A stretch of 64,000 nucleotides of DNA from SB25 sp029560875. Lineage in GTDB: Bacteria; Bacteroidota; Bacteroidia; Bacteroidales; Tenuifilaceae. Positions 8,669 through 16,770 of this stretch are shown here, in pieces. Every line of letters begins with the position of its first letter. The stretch's first letter is position 1. The position numbers were made by a program, and so were the translations under genes. Under the pieces are notes generated by a model that did not search any database, was not told the origin of the DNA, and saw only the letters and a program-made list of their open reading frames with translations. The DNA is taken from NCBI GenBank assembly GCA_035388225.1, contig DAOOPM010000008.1:75335-139334 (forward strand), in the 5' to 3' direction.

Positions 8669-10048
8669 TTACTTGCTTTTCAAAACCTCCACTATTTGAG
8701 GCACCAAACGGTCGATATCGCCTGCGCCCATTGTCACCAAAATATCTATATCGTTCTTTTTCACCCACTCCAAAACATCGCTCTTGCTCAAAAGCATTTT
8801 TTGGGGGTTCTTCATTCTGCCTAAAATTGAGTTCGATGTTACTCCCTCAATTGGCAACTCTCGTGCTGGGTAAATATCGAGCATTATTGCCGTATCCAAC
8901 TTATCGAGCGATTGCGCAAACTCATCGGCAAAATCGCGGGTGCGACTGTACAAATGAGGTTGAAACACTCCTACAACTTTACGATTTGGAAATACATCGC
9001 GCACCGATTCAACCATTGCGTTGATTTCCTGTGGGTGATGCGCATAATCGTCAATATAAATTGATGTTGCGTTCTTGAACTGTACATCAAACCTACGAAC
9101 CACGCCGGAGAAACTCTGCAAACCGCTACGTAACTCATTGCTACTAATTCCCATTGTCAATGCTGCCGCCGATGCTGCAAGGGCATTCTCCAAATTATAC
9201 TTACCAGGAACTCCTAGTTGTAAGTTTTCAATTTTTCCATTAGGAGAATTCAGGGTGAAGTTGTAGAAACCATCAATAATGCTGATGTTCGATGGATAAA
9301 CATCTGCGTTACTTGTAAAACCGTAGTTAATAACCTTTACACCGCTGGCTAGTTTTGGAGAGAAATTTAAACCCTGTTTCATCACCAAAAAGCCATTAGG
9401 CTTAATTTGACCTGCAAACAGCCCGAATGCTTCCAAAACGTGCTCGTGAGTGCCGTATATGTCCAAATGGTCGGCATCAACCGAAGTGATTATTGCCAAA
9501 TGAGGAAATAGGCTAAGGAAACTCCTGTCGTACTCATCGGCCTCAACAACCAGTAAGTTTTTGCCATTATCTGCTGTAACAAGGTTGCTACCAAAGTTCT
9601 TTGAAATTCCACCCAAAAATGCATCACAGCCAACCGATGAATTACCCAACAAATGCGAAAGCATTGTGGTTGTTGATGTTTTTCCGTGTGTGCCAGCAAC
9701 GCCCAAAACGCTCATTGCCGATGCAATAAAGCCCAACGCATGTGCTCGCTTTATAATCTGGAAACCATTATTCTTAAAGAAATTGTACTCACTATGCTCT
9801 GCAGGAATTGCTGGAGTGTAAATAATCAACGTATCATTGGACGAGCGAAAATCAGCAGGAATAAGATTTACATCATCGGTATAGTGAACAACTACGCCCA
9901 TCTTCTCCAAATCAACGGTAATGCTGGACGATGTTCTATCGTAACCAGCAACAGCCTTCCCGCGTTGCACAAAGTAACGAGCCAAAGCGCTCATCCCAAT
10001 GCCGCCTATCCCTACAAAGTAAACCCGTTTAATTTGCTCAAAATCCAT
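8669..10048 (-). CDS. murC: UDP-N-acetylmuramate--L-alanine ligase
   Basis: Adds L-Ala to UDP-MurNAc, the first amino acid of the peptidoglycan stem. The start MDFEQIKRVYFVGIGGIGMS gives 459 residues. A longer frame adds a low-complexity Gln/Asn tail encoded by the repeat region and was rejected. The N-terminal Rossmann fold has GIGGIGMSALA. The Mur-ligase P-loop is GTHGKTSTTTML. The central domain has EADEYDRSFL and the C-terminal domain YIDDYAHHPQEINAM. The length is normal. It is cytoplasmic. The upstream gap to murG carries a palindromic repeat. Confidence 0.97.
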   Translation of the reverse strand: MDFEQIKRVYFVGIGGIGMSALARYFVQRGKAVAGYDRTSSSITVDLEKMGVVVHYTDDVNLIPADFRSSNDTLIIYTPAIPAEHSEYNFFKNNGFQIIKRAHALGFIASAMSVLGVAGTHGKTSTTTMLSHLLGNSSVGCDAFLGGISKNFGSNLVTADNGKNLLVVEADEYDRSFLSLFPHLAIITSVDADHLDIYGTHEHVLEAFGLFAGQIKPNGFLVMKQGLNFSPKLASGVKVINYGFTSNADVYPSNISIIDGFYNFTLNSPNGKIENLQLGVPGKYNLENALAASAAALTMGISSNELRSGLQSFSGVVRRFDVQFKNATSIYIDDYAHHPQEINAMVESVRDVFPNRKVVGVFQPHLYSRTRDFADEFAQSLDKLDTAIMLDIYPARELPIEGVTSNSILGRMKNPQKMLLSKSDVLEWVKKNDIDILVTMGAGDIDRLVPQIVEVLKSK

Positions 10049-10082
10049 TTGCTCGTTGTTTGTTGTTCGTTGTTCGTTGCTC

Positions 10083-10149
10083 TTGTCATGCTGTGCTTGT
10101 GGAAGCATCTATCCCCTAAAGAGTTCCCTCGCTACGCTCGGGATGACAA
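10083..10149. repeat. REP-like palindromic element
   Basis: A 67-bp element bounded by TTGTCAT (10083-10089) and its complement ATGACAA (10143-10149). Internal halves are GCTGTGCTTGTGGAAGCATC and GAGTTCCCTCGCTACGCTCG; CGCTACGCTCGGGATGACA is a motif typical of mobile REP-like repeats in this phylum. It fills much of the murC-murG gap. Related fragments occur at 6371 and 12466. No transposase is nearby. Confidence 0.75.
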
Positions 10150-10157
10150 AACCCTAC

Positions 10158-11273
10158 TTAATTATTATCAATTAACTTTAAAACTTCTCCAGCAATAATA
10201 TTGGCCGAATTTGGCAACGCCATTTTCAGAATATTTGCTGATAAATCCTTTAACCTAGCTTCATCGCTTACTAAAGCAATTGCGGTACTAACCAATTCCG
10301 TTTTGGCATTGGCATCGGTTACCATAACCGCGGCGTTATTCCTCACCAAAGCCATTGCGTTATGCGTTTGGTGGTCCTCAGCCACATTTGGCGATGGAAC
10401 CAAAATGGAAGGTTTTGCCACCAAGCAAAGCTCCGAAATTGTTCCTGCACCTGCACGTGAGATAACCACATGGGCTGCGGCGTATGCAAAATCCATTCTA
10501 TTGATAAAATCGAATAGTCTAATGTTATGCGCATTATAGCCTGCCAACTGCTGCTTAATATCCAAGTAGTAAATCTTGCCTGTTTGCCAAATCACTGTAA
10601 TATCGTGATGCGTGACTAATTCCGTCATATTGGCCATTACGCTCTGGTTGATAGTGCGAGCGCCAAGGCTACCGCCTAAAACCAGAATCACCTTTTGGTT
10701 TGGATTAATATCGAAGTACTTTAACGCCTCCTCCTTGGATGCAGTCAACTTCTCCAAATCCTGACGTACAGGATTACCGGTCATCAGAATTCTATCCTTA
10801 GGGAAATATTTCTCCATTCCATCGTATGCAACGCAGATTTTATAGGCCTTTGCTGCCAACATCTTATTGGTTACTCCAGCGTAAGAGTTCTGCTCCTGAA
10901 TAAGCGTTGGAATATTGGCTTTTTGAGCAGCCTTTAGGATTGGCCCACTGGCGTAACCGCCAACTCCAACCACAACTGCAGGCTTAAAGTCGGCAATAAT
11001 ATTGCGCGCCATCTTCATACTCTTGAAGAGTTTGAAGAAAAACGACACGTTTTTCAATGTCAACTTACGCTGAAAGCCAACTACTGGCAAACCAACAATT
11101 TTGTAGCCTGCCTTTGGCACACGCTCCATCTCCATTTTGCCTTCGGCACCCACAAAAAGAATTTCAACCTCAGGGTTAATCTCCTTCAGCGCATTTGCAA
11201 TGGATATTGCTGGGAAGATATGACCTCCCGTGCCTCCACCGCTAATTATTATCCTCAATTGGTTCTTCTCCAT
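10158..11273 (-). CDS. murG: UDP-GlcNAc transferase MurG (lipid II synthase)
   Basis: Transfers GlcNAc to lipid I on the cytoplasmic face of the inner membrane, giving lipid II. 371 residues, a GT-B glycosyltransferase. The N-terminal glycine-rich loop SGGGTGGHIFPA and the C-terminal donor-site motif AGAGTISEL plus PSPNVAEDHQTHNA are both intact. The start overlaps the 3' end of ftsW by 32 nt, implying translational coupling. Confidence 0.97.
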   Translation of the reverse strand: MEKNQLRIIISGGGTGGHIFPAISIANALKEINPEVEILFVGAEGKMEMERVPKAGYKIVGLPVVGFQRKLTLKNVSFFFKLFKSMKMARNIIADFKPAVVVGVGGYASGPILKAAQKANIPTLIQEQNSYAGVTNKMLAAKAYKICVAYDGMEKYFPKDRILMTGNPVRQDLEKLTASKEEALKYFDINPNQKVILVLGGSLGARTINQSVMANMTELVTHHDITVIWQTGKIYYLDIKQQLAGYNAHNIRLFDFINRMDFAYAAAHVVISRAGAGTISELCLVAKPSILVPSPNVAEDHQTHNAMALVRNNAAVMVTDANAKTELVSTAIALVSDEARLKDLSANILKMALPNSANIIAGEVLKLIDNN

Positions 11274-12411
11274 CGAATAGTTCAGTTTTACTCTGTGACC
11301 TACTAATACTTAAAATTATTCCAAAGGCTGCACTCGAAAAGAACAGCGATGTTCCTCCCATACTAACCAATGGTAATGGCTGTCCGGTAACTGGAATTAA
11401 GTTTACCGCAACCATCATGTTTACCAAGGCCTGCAGCGCCATCAGCAATGCAAGCCCAAAGGCCAGAAAGGCCGGGAACGTTCGCTTGGCATTCTTAACA
11501 ATTAATGCCGACCTAAATAGCAAAATCAGGTATAATGCAAGAATTATTGCACCTCCCAACAATCCGTACTCCTCCACAATAATTGCAAAAATGAAATCGG
11601 AATATGGATGTGGCAGAAAATTACGCTGGGTTGAGCGGCCAGGACCTTTGCCAATTATTCCTCCTGTTGCAATTGCAATCTTTGATTGCTCAACCTGATA
11701 GTTTCCATCACCATTATCGCCACTGGCAAAATTCTCGATACGATTTATCCATGTATGAACCCTACCCACATTCTTGAATTGCAACGCAATCACAATAAAT
11801 GCTCCAAGCAGAATTATTCCTAAACCTGTAAATCCAAGCAGATACTTAAGGTTTACTCTGCCCACAAACATCATAATCCAGCAAGCCAAGCCAAGTAATG
11901 CTGCTGTGGAGAAGTTTGCAGGGAGAATAAGCATACAAATCAAACCTATTGGAACCACTAAAGGCACAAAGCCTTGGCGTAAATCCTTTATATCCTTCTG
12001 CTTTTGCGACAATATTTTCGATATGTACATTATCAGCGCCAGCTTGGCCACGTCCGATGTTTGGAATGTGATTCCAAGCCCTGGAACCTCTAACCAACGC
12101 GATGCTTGGTTTAATGTCGCCCCAAACACAAGTGTTATAAGCAGCAACGGCACCGAAATTCCAAGCAGAATGGTTGAAAGCGGATAGTATACCTTGTAGC
12201 TGATAAGGTGAGTGATAAACACTATTGAAAGTCCAAGTCCTAAGAAAATCAACTGTTTTATTAGGAAGTAGGTTGTACTTCCACCATGGAAACGATACGC
12301 CAACGACCCTGTTGAACTGTAAACAGCCAACAATGACACAGCCGATAGGATAATAACTACCGTCCATATCACTCTATCTCCTTTAAAATATCGTCCAAAA
12401 ATCCCTGACAT
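11242..12411 (-). CDS. ftsW: Peptidoglycan glycosyltransferase FtsW
   Basis: SEDS-family polymerase that makes septal glycan strands with FtsI. 389 residues and about ten hydrophobic helices. The C-terminal half has the SEDS hallmark NLIPVTGQPLPLVSMGGTS, and the middle has GIIGKGPGRSTQRNFLPHPY with the periplasmic DFIFAIIVEEYG segment. It overlaps murG by 32 nt. Upstream it is separated from murD by a 164-nt low-complexity gap. The order murD-ftsW-murG and the strong SEDS motifs make FtsW rather than RodA the right assignment. Confidence 0.96.
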   Translation of the reverse strand: MSGIFGRYFKGDRVIWTVVIILSAVSLLAVYSSTGSLAYRFHGGSTTYFLIKQLIFLGLGLSIVFITHLISYKVYYPLSTILLGISVPLLLITLVFGATLNQASRWLEVPGLGITFQTSDVAKLALIMYISKILSQKQKDIKDLRQGFVPLVVPIGLICMLILPANFSTAALLGLACWIMMFVGRVNLKYLLGFTGLGIILLGAFIVIALQFKNVGRVHTWINRIENFASGDNGDGNYQVEQSKIAIATGGIIGKGPGRSTQRNFLPHPYSDFIFAIIVEEYGLLGGAIILALYLILLFRSALIVKNAKRTFPAFLAFGLALLMALQALVNMMVAVNLIPVTGQPLPLVSMGGTSLFFSSAAFGIILSISRSQSKTELFDGEEPIEDNN

Positions 12412-12424
12412 ATCTTTTTATTTA

Positions 12425-12449
12425 TCGTGAATCGTTATTCGTGAATCGT
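12425..12449. repeat. Short direct repeat in murD-ftsW gap
   Basis: The 11-mer TCGTGAATCGT occurs at 12425-12435 and again at 12439-12449. It belongs to a 164-nt low-complexity spacer between murD and ftsW that also contains a REP-like half element. Confidence 0.6.
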
Positions 12450-12465
12450 GAGACGTTAAATATTA

Positions 12466-12495
12466 AGAGTTCCCTCAACAAACTCGGGATGACAA
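12466..12495. repeat. REP-like dispersed repeat, half element
   Basis: AGAGTTCCCTC, then ACTCGGGATGACAA. This matches the right half of the element at 10083-10149 (GAGTTCCCTC, CGCTCGGGATGACAA), with the middle GCTACG replaced by AACAA. The left half is missing. It is located in the murD-ftsW gap. Confidence 0.65.
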
Positions 12496-12575
12496 GAAAG
12501 ACCTAACTCTCTTCACGAACAACCATCAACTATCAACGAACAACTAACTATACACAAAACACCAATCACCAATCA

Positions 12576-13910
12576 CTACAGTTCCCTAACTGCTGCTTTA
12601 AACTTACGGCCACGGTCCTCGTAGTTGTCGAACAAATCGAAACTAGCGCAGGCAGGCGAAAGTAAAACAGCATCGCCAGGGCTTGCAAGTTTGTAGGCTT
12701 GCTGAACTGCCTCCTCGGCAGAGCGAGCATCAACCATTACGCTAATTACATCGCCAAAAGCCTTATGTAGTTTAGCATTATCGACGCCCAAGCAAACAAT
12801 CGCCTTTACCTTAGCCTTGACTAAATCCATCAACTCGGAGTAATCGTTACCCTTATCAACGCCACCAACAATCCAAACCACAGGCGTATCCATACTTTCC
12901 AAAGCGTACCAAGTTGAGTTCACGTTGGTTGCCTTGGAGTCGTTTATATACTTAACGCCCTTTATGGTTAAAATAGGCTCTAGCCTATGCTCAACGCCCT
13001 GAAAATCGGATAGCGATTCGCGTATCACCTCCTTGCGGATATTCAACACGTGACCCGCAATTCCTGCGGCCATTGAGTTGTAGATGTTATGCTTTCCTTT
13101 TAAAGACAATTCGTTAATCGACATACAAAAATCACTATCATCGTAATTAATGAATAGATGCTCGTTCTCAATCCACGACGTTTGGTTATCCTTGCTCCTA
13201 ATGGAGAATGGCAATTGTTGCGCTCTTAGCACAATGCGCTTAAGCTGCTCAATAGTCACAGCATCGTCGGAGCAGAAGATAAAGCAATCGTCCTCCGAAA
13301 GATTTTTAGTGATGCGGAACTTAGATTCTACGTAGTTCTGCATCTTATAATCGTACCTATCCAAATGGTCGGGGGTGATATTCAGCAAAATGGCGATATC
13401 GGGCTTAAACTCGTAAACACCATCGAGCTGAAAACTGCTTAGCTCAATTACGTAGTAATCGAAGTTGTTCTCGGCTACCTGATATGCAAAGCTATTACCA
13501 ATATTCCCTGCCAAACCCACGTTCAACCCTGCCTTCTGCATCATATGGTAAATAAGCGAGGTGGTTGTAGTTTTTCCGTTGCTGCCAGTTATACAAACCG
13601 TGTAGGCGTTGGTGTAACGTCCAGCAAACTCAATCTCCGAAATAATTGGAATTGCTTTCTCGCGAATTTTCACAATTAAAGGCGCCTTATCGGGAATGCC
13701 AGGGCTTTTAATCACCTCATCGGCGTTGAGGATTAACTCCTCGGTGTGCTTCCCCTCTTCCCAGCGAATGCTGTACTTATCGAGCCACTCCTTGTAGCGG
13801 GGCTTAATGGCCGACGAATCGGAAAGGAAAACATCAAAACCCTGCTTGTGAGCCAACACAGCCGCACCAGCACCGCTTTCGCCTCCACCTAGTATAACTA
13901 TTCGCTTCAT
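12576..13910 (-). CDS. murD: UDP-N-acetylmuramoyl-L-alanine--D-glutamate ligase
   Basis: Adds D-Glu to UDP-MurNAc-L-Ala in the cytoplasm. 444 residues. N-terminal ILGGGESGAGAAVLA; P-loop CITGSNGKTTTTSLIYHMM; central motif ITPDHLDRY; C-terminal EHRLEPILTIKGVKYINDSK and LLSPACASFDLFDNYEDRG, which is the MurD-specific region. Normal length. It lies 20 nt downstream of mraY. The gap after it (12412-12575) holds repeats rather than genes. Confidence 0.97.
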   Translation of the reverse strand: MKRIVILGGGESGAGAAVLAHKQGFDVFLSDSSAIKPRYKEWLDKYSIRWEEGKHTEELILNADEVIKSPGIPDKAPLIVKIREKAIPIISEIEFAGRYTNAYTVCITGSNGKTTTTSLIYHMMQKAGLNVGLAGNIGNSFAYQVAENNFDYYVIELSSFQLDGVYEFKPDIAILLNITPDHLDRYDYKMQNYVESKFRITKNLSEDDCFIFCSDDAVTIEQLKRIVLRAQQLPFSIRSKDNQTSWIENEHLFINYDDSDFCMSINELSLKGKHNIYNSMAAGIAGHVLNIRKEVIRESLSDFQGVEHRLEPILTIKGVKYINDSKATNVNSTWYALESMDTPVVWIVGGVDKGNDYSELMDLVKAKVKAIVCLGVDNAKLHKAFGDVISVMVDARSAEEAVQQAYKLASPGDAVLLSPACASFDLFDNYEDRGRKFKAAVREL

Positions 13911-13930
13911 ACTATTTGTTTTTATTTTGA

Positions 13931-15184
13931 TTATCGAATTTTAAGAGTAACCACAGTAATAACTGCCAGCAGAATTGCCACAATCCAGAATCGTGTTACG
14001 ATTTTTGGCTCTGGATAGCCCTTCTTCTGGTAATGGTGATGCAACGGCGACATCAGGAATATCCTGCGACCCTCGCCGTACTTCTTCTTGGTGTACTTAA
14101 AGTAGCTAACCTGAATTACCACCGACAGATTCTCAACCAAGAATATTCCGCAAAGGATTGGAATTAACAACTCCTTACGAACCACAATGGCGAAAACCGC
14201 GATAATTCCACCAATTGTTAAACTGCCTGTATCGCCCATAAATACTTGGGCTGGATAGCTGTTGTACCAAAGAAAACCAACCGCAGCACCAATAAATGCG
14301 CTCATAAACACCACCAACTCTCCCGATTGTGGGATATACATTATATTCAGGTACTCTGCGTAGATAACGTTACCCGATAAGTATGCAAAAACTCCGAGCG
14401 TTGTGGCCATTACCGCCGATACGCCCGTGGCCAATCCATCCAATCCATCGGTCAGGTTTGCACCATTGGAAACCGCAGTGATAATAAGAATTACAACTAC
14501 TACAAATATTAACCAGGTAATGATATCGCTCCACTCTCCCTTAAATGGATTCAACATTGAATAATCAAACTCATTATTCTTGAAGAATGGAATGGTTGTT
14601 TTGGTTGTTTTCTCGCTCTTTAGCACTTTTACAGGTTCAGCGCCATTATACTCCGATGCTACAACAGTTTCAACTTGAGTAGGAGCCTTAGTTTTAGGAG
14701 CAGGTTCGCGCACCACAATGCTTGGACTTAACCACATTGTTAAACCTACAAAAAGACCTAACGAAACCTGACCTAGAATCTTGAATCGACCCGAAAGTCC
14801 CTCCTTATTCTTTTTGAACACTTTTATGTAATCATCGGCAAAGCCAACTATTCCTAGCCAAACCGTTGCTAAAATCATTATGATAATGTAGATATTCGCC
14901 AAATCGGCAAAAAGCAACACGGGAAGTAGTATTGATGCAAGAATAATGATACCTCCCATTGTGGGTGTACCTTTCTTCTGCATTTGGCCCTCGAGGCCAA
15001 GGTTGCGGATTTCCTCGCCAATCTGCTGACGCTGTAAGAATCGGATAATCTTTTTCCCAACCAACAAGGCAAATGATAAAGAAAATATGAATGCCATTGC
15101 CGAACGAAACGAGATGTACTTGAATAGACCAGACCCAGGAATATCGAAGTACTGTTGAAGAAAATCAATAAAATAGTACAGCAT
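13931..15184 (-). CDS. mraY: Phospho-MurNAc-pentapeptide transferase MraY
   Basis: Integral membrane enzyme that attaches phospho-MurNAc-pentapeptide to undecaprenyl phosphate, forming lipid I. 417 residues, against about 360 in E. coli. Catalytic Asp motifs are present: GFADDYIKVFKKNKEGL and NLTDGLDGLATG. The C-terminal HHHYQKKGYPEPKIVTRFWI is also typical. The extra length is a polar Thr/Lys/Val-rich insertion at about residues 160-210, between two membrane helices. Insertions there are usual in Bacteroidota MraY. It starts 2 nt after the murE stop. Confidence 0.97.
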   Translation of the reverse strand: MLYYFIDFLQQYFDIPGSGLFKYISFRSAMAFIFSLSFALLVGKKIIRFLQRQQIGEEIRNLGLEGQMQKKGTPTMGGIIILASILLPVLLFADLANIYIIIMILATVWLGIVGFADDYIKVFKKNKEGLSGRFKILGQVSLGLFVGLTMWLSPSIVVREPAPKTKAPTQVETVVASEYNGAEPVKVLKSEKTTKTTIPFFKNNEFDYSMLNPFKGEWSDIITWLIFVVVVILIITAVSNGANLTDGLDGLATGVSAVMATTLGVFAYLSGNVIYAEYLNIMYIPQSGELVVFMSAFIGAAVGFLWYNSYPAQVFMGDTGSLTIGGIIAVFAIVVRKELLIPILCGIFLVENLSVVIQVSYFKYTKKKYGEGRRIFLMSPLHHHYQKKGYPEPKIVTRFWIVAILLAVITVVTLKIR

Positions 15185-15186
15185 AT

Positions 15187-16647
15187 CTACAACGTATTAA
15201 ATATTTCACTTACAACTTCTTTGTCATCAAAATGATGCTTAACGCCCTTTATTTCCTGATAGTTCTCGTGACCTTTACCAGCCACCAAAACTATATCGCC
15301 CTTTTTTGCCATTAGGCAAGCGGTGCGGATTGCCTCTTTCCTATCCACAATGGTAATAACCTTGCGAGTTAAGGTGATATCAACCCCAGCCTTCATATCA
15401 TTCAAAATATCCTCGGGCTCCTCAAAGCGGGGATTGTCCGATGTTAGGATAACCATATCGCTCATCTCAGCCGAAACCTTTGCCATAACTGGGCGTTTGG
15501 TTTTATCGCGATTTCCACCAGCACCCACAACAGTAATCAAACGCTGGTCGTCGCCCTTAATCTTTTTAATTGTCTCAATCACATTCACCAATGCATCGGG
15601 AGTGTGTGCGTAGTCCACAACAGCAACAATGCCGCTGTTCGACTTGATATACTCAAACCTACCCGATACCGCAGTAACCTCACTTAACTTGGTTAGTACA
15701 TCGCCTTTCTCGAAACCAAGGCTGATAAGTGTTGAGTAAATTGCCAAAAGGTTATAAGCGTTGAACTCGCCAATTAAGCGCGTCCACACTTCAACACCAT
15801 CGAGGTTTAGCAGTGTGCCATCGAAATGGCTTTCCACTATGCGGCAACGCATATCGGCCATTGAGCGTAACGAGTAGGTTACCACTTTAGCCTTAGTGTT
15901 CTGGAGCATTACCATTCCGTTCCTATCGTCGATGTTTGTAATTGCGAAAGCATCGGTAGGTAGGTTATCGAAGAAGCGCTTCTTAGCCTTGATGTACTCA
16001 TCGAAGGTTTTGTGGTAATCCAAATGGTCGTGTGTGATATTGGTAAAAATTCCACCGCAGAACATCAACCCAGCAATACGATTCTGCACCACCGAGTGAG
16101 AACTAACCTCCATAAAGCAATACTCGCAACCCTCAGCCACCATTCTAGCAAGCAAAGCGTTGAGTTGAATTTGGTCGGGGGTAGTATGTGTAGCAGGAAC
16201 CTCGGTATCGCCAATGTAATTTACAACAGTTGAAAGTAAGCCAGATTTATGGCCCAATAGGCCAGCCATCTTGTAAAGCAGAGTTGCCGTGGTAGTTTTT
16301 CCGTTTGTACCCGTAACTCCAACCAACCTCAACTTCTCCGAAGGATTGCCGTAGAATGCCGATGCTATCAAACCCAACGCATACGATGCATCCGCAACCT
16401 TGATATAGGTTGTTTTGGGTGATGCTTCTACGGGCATCTGCTCGCAAACTATCACCGAAGCACCTTTATCAACGGCAGTTGAAATGAACTGGTGACCATC
16501 AACCTGAGTACCCTTTATTGCAAAAAAGCAAAATCCGCGGTCGACCGTTCTAGAATCGAACGTTAAACCAGTCACCTCAACATCCAACGCGCCAACAGCA
16601 TCGAACTTGAGCGATTTTGGTAGTATGTTTTTTAGTGTAATCAACAT
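15187..16647 (-). CDS. murE: UDP-MurNAc-tripeptide synthetase, meso-diaminopimelate type
   Basis: Adds the third stem residue. 486 residues. P-loop VTGTNGKTTTATLLYKMA; central FTNITHDHLDYHKTFDEY; C-terminal domain TSDNPRFEEPEDIL. The DNPR motif is associated with meso-diaminopimelate specificity, so the cell wall is predicted to be DAP-type. The C-terminal VAGKGHENYQEIKGVKHHFDD is conserved. It is followed at 2 nt by mraY. A 123-nt AT-rich gap separates it from ftsI upstream. Confidence 0.97.
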   Translation of the reverse strand: MLITLKNILPKSLKFDAVGALDVEVTGLTFDSRTVDRGFCFFAIKGTQVDGHQFISTAVDKGASVIVCEQMPVEASPKTTYIKVADASYALGLIASAFYGNPSEKLRLVGVTGTNGKTTTATLLYKMAGLLGHKSGLLSTVVNYIGDTEVPATHTTPDQIQLNALLARMVAEGCEYCFMEVSSHSVVQNRIAGLMFCGGIFTNITHDHLDYHKTFDEYIKAKKRFFDNLPTDAFAITNIDDRNGMVMLQNTKAKVVTYSLRSMADMRCRIVESHFDGTLLNLDGVEVWTRLIGEFNAYNLLAIYSTLISLGFEKGDVLTKLSEVTAVSGRFEYIKSNSGIVAVVDYAHTPDALVNVIETIKKIKGDDQRLITVVGAGGNRDKTKRPVMAKVSAEMSDMVILTSDNPRFEEPEDILNDMKAGVDITLTRKVITIVDRKEAIRTACLMAKKGDIVLVAGKGHENYQEIKGVKHHFDDKEVVSEIFNTL

Positions 16648-16770
16648 TGCTATATATCTTTTTTCTCTTTTAACTTGTAAAGAGTAGCCATTACCCCCAC
16701 AATCAACTTAATAACCTAATAACTTATTTACTTATTTACTTATTTTCTCATTAACTTAATAACCCAAAAA

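Noticed and set aside
8667..8768. N-terminal extension of FtsQ
   Set aside because: It reads through the murC stop region with an Arg/Tyr/Gly-rich sequence; the ATG at 8666 gives a normal FtsQ topology.
10049..10108. N-terminal extension of MurC
   Set aside because: The added residues (Gln/Asn-rich) come from the repeat-like gap; MDFEQIKRVYFVG is the family start.
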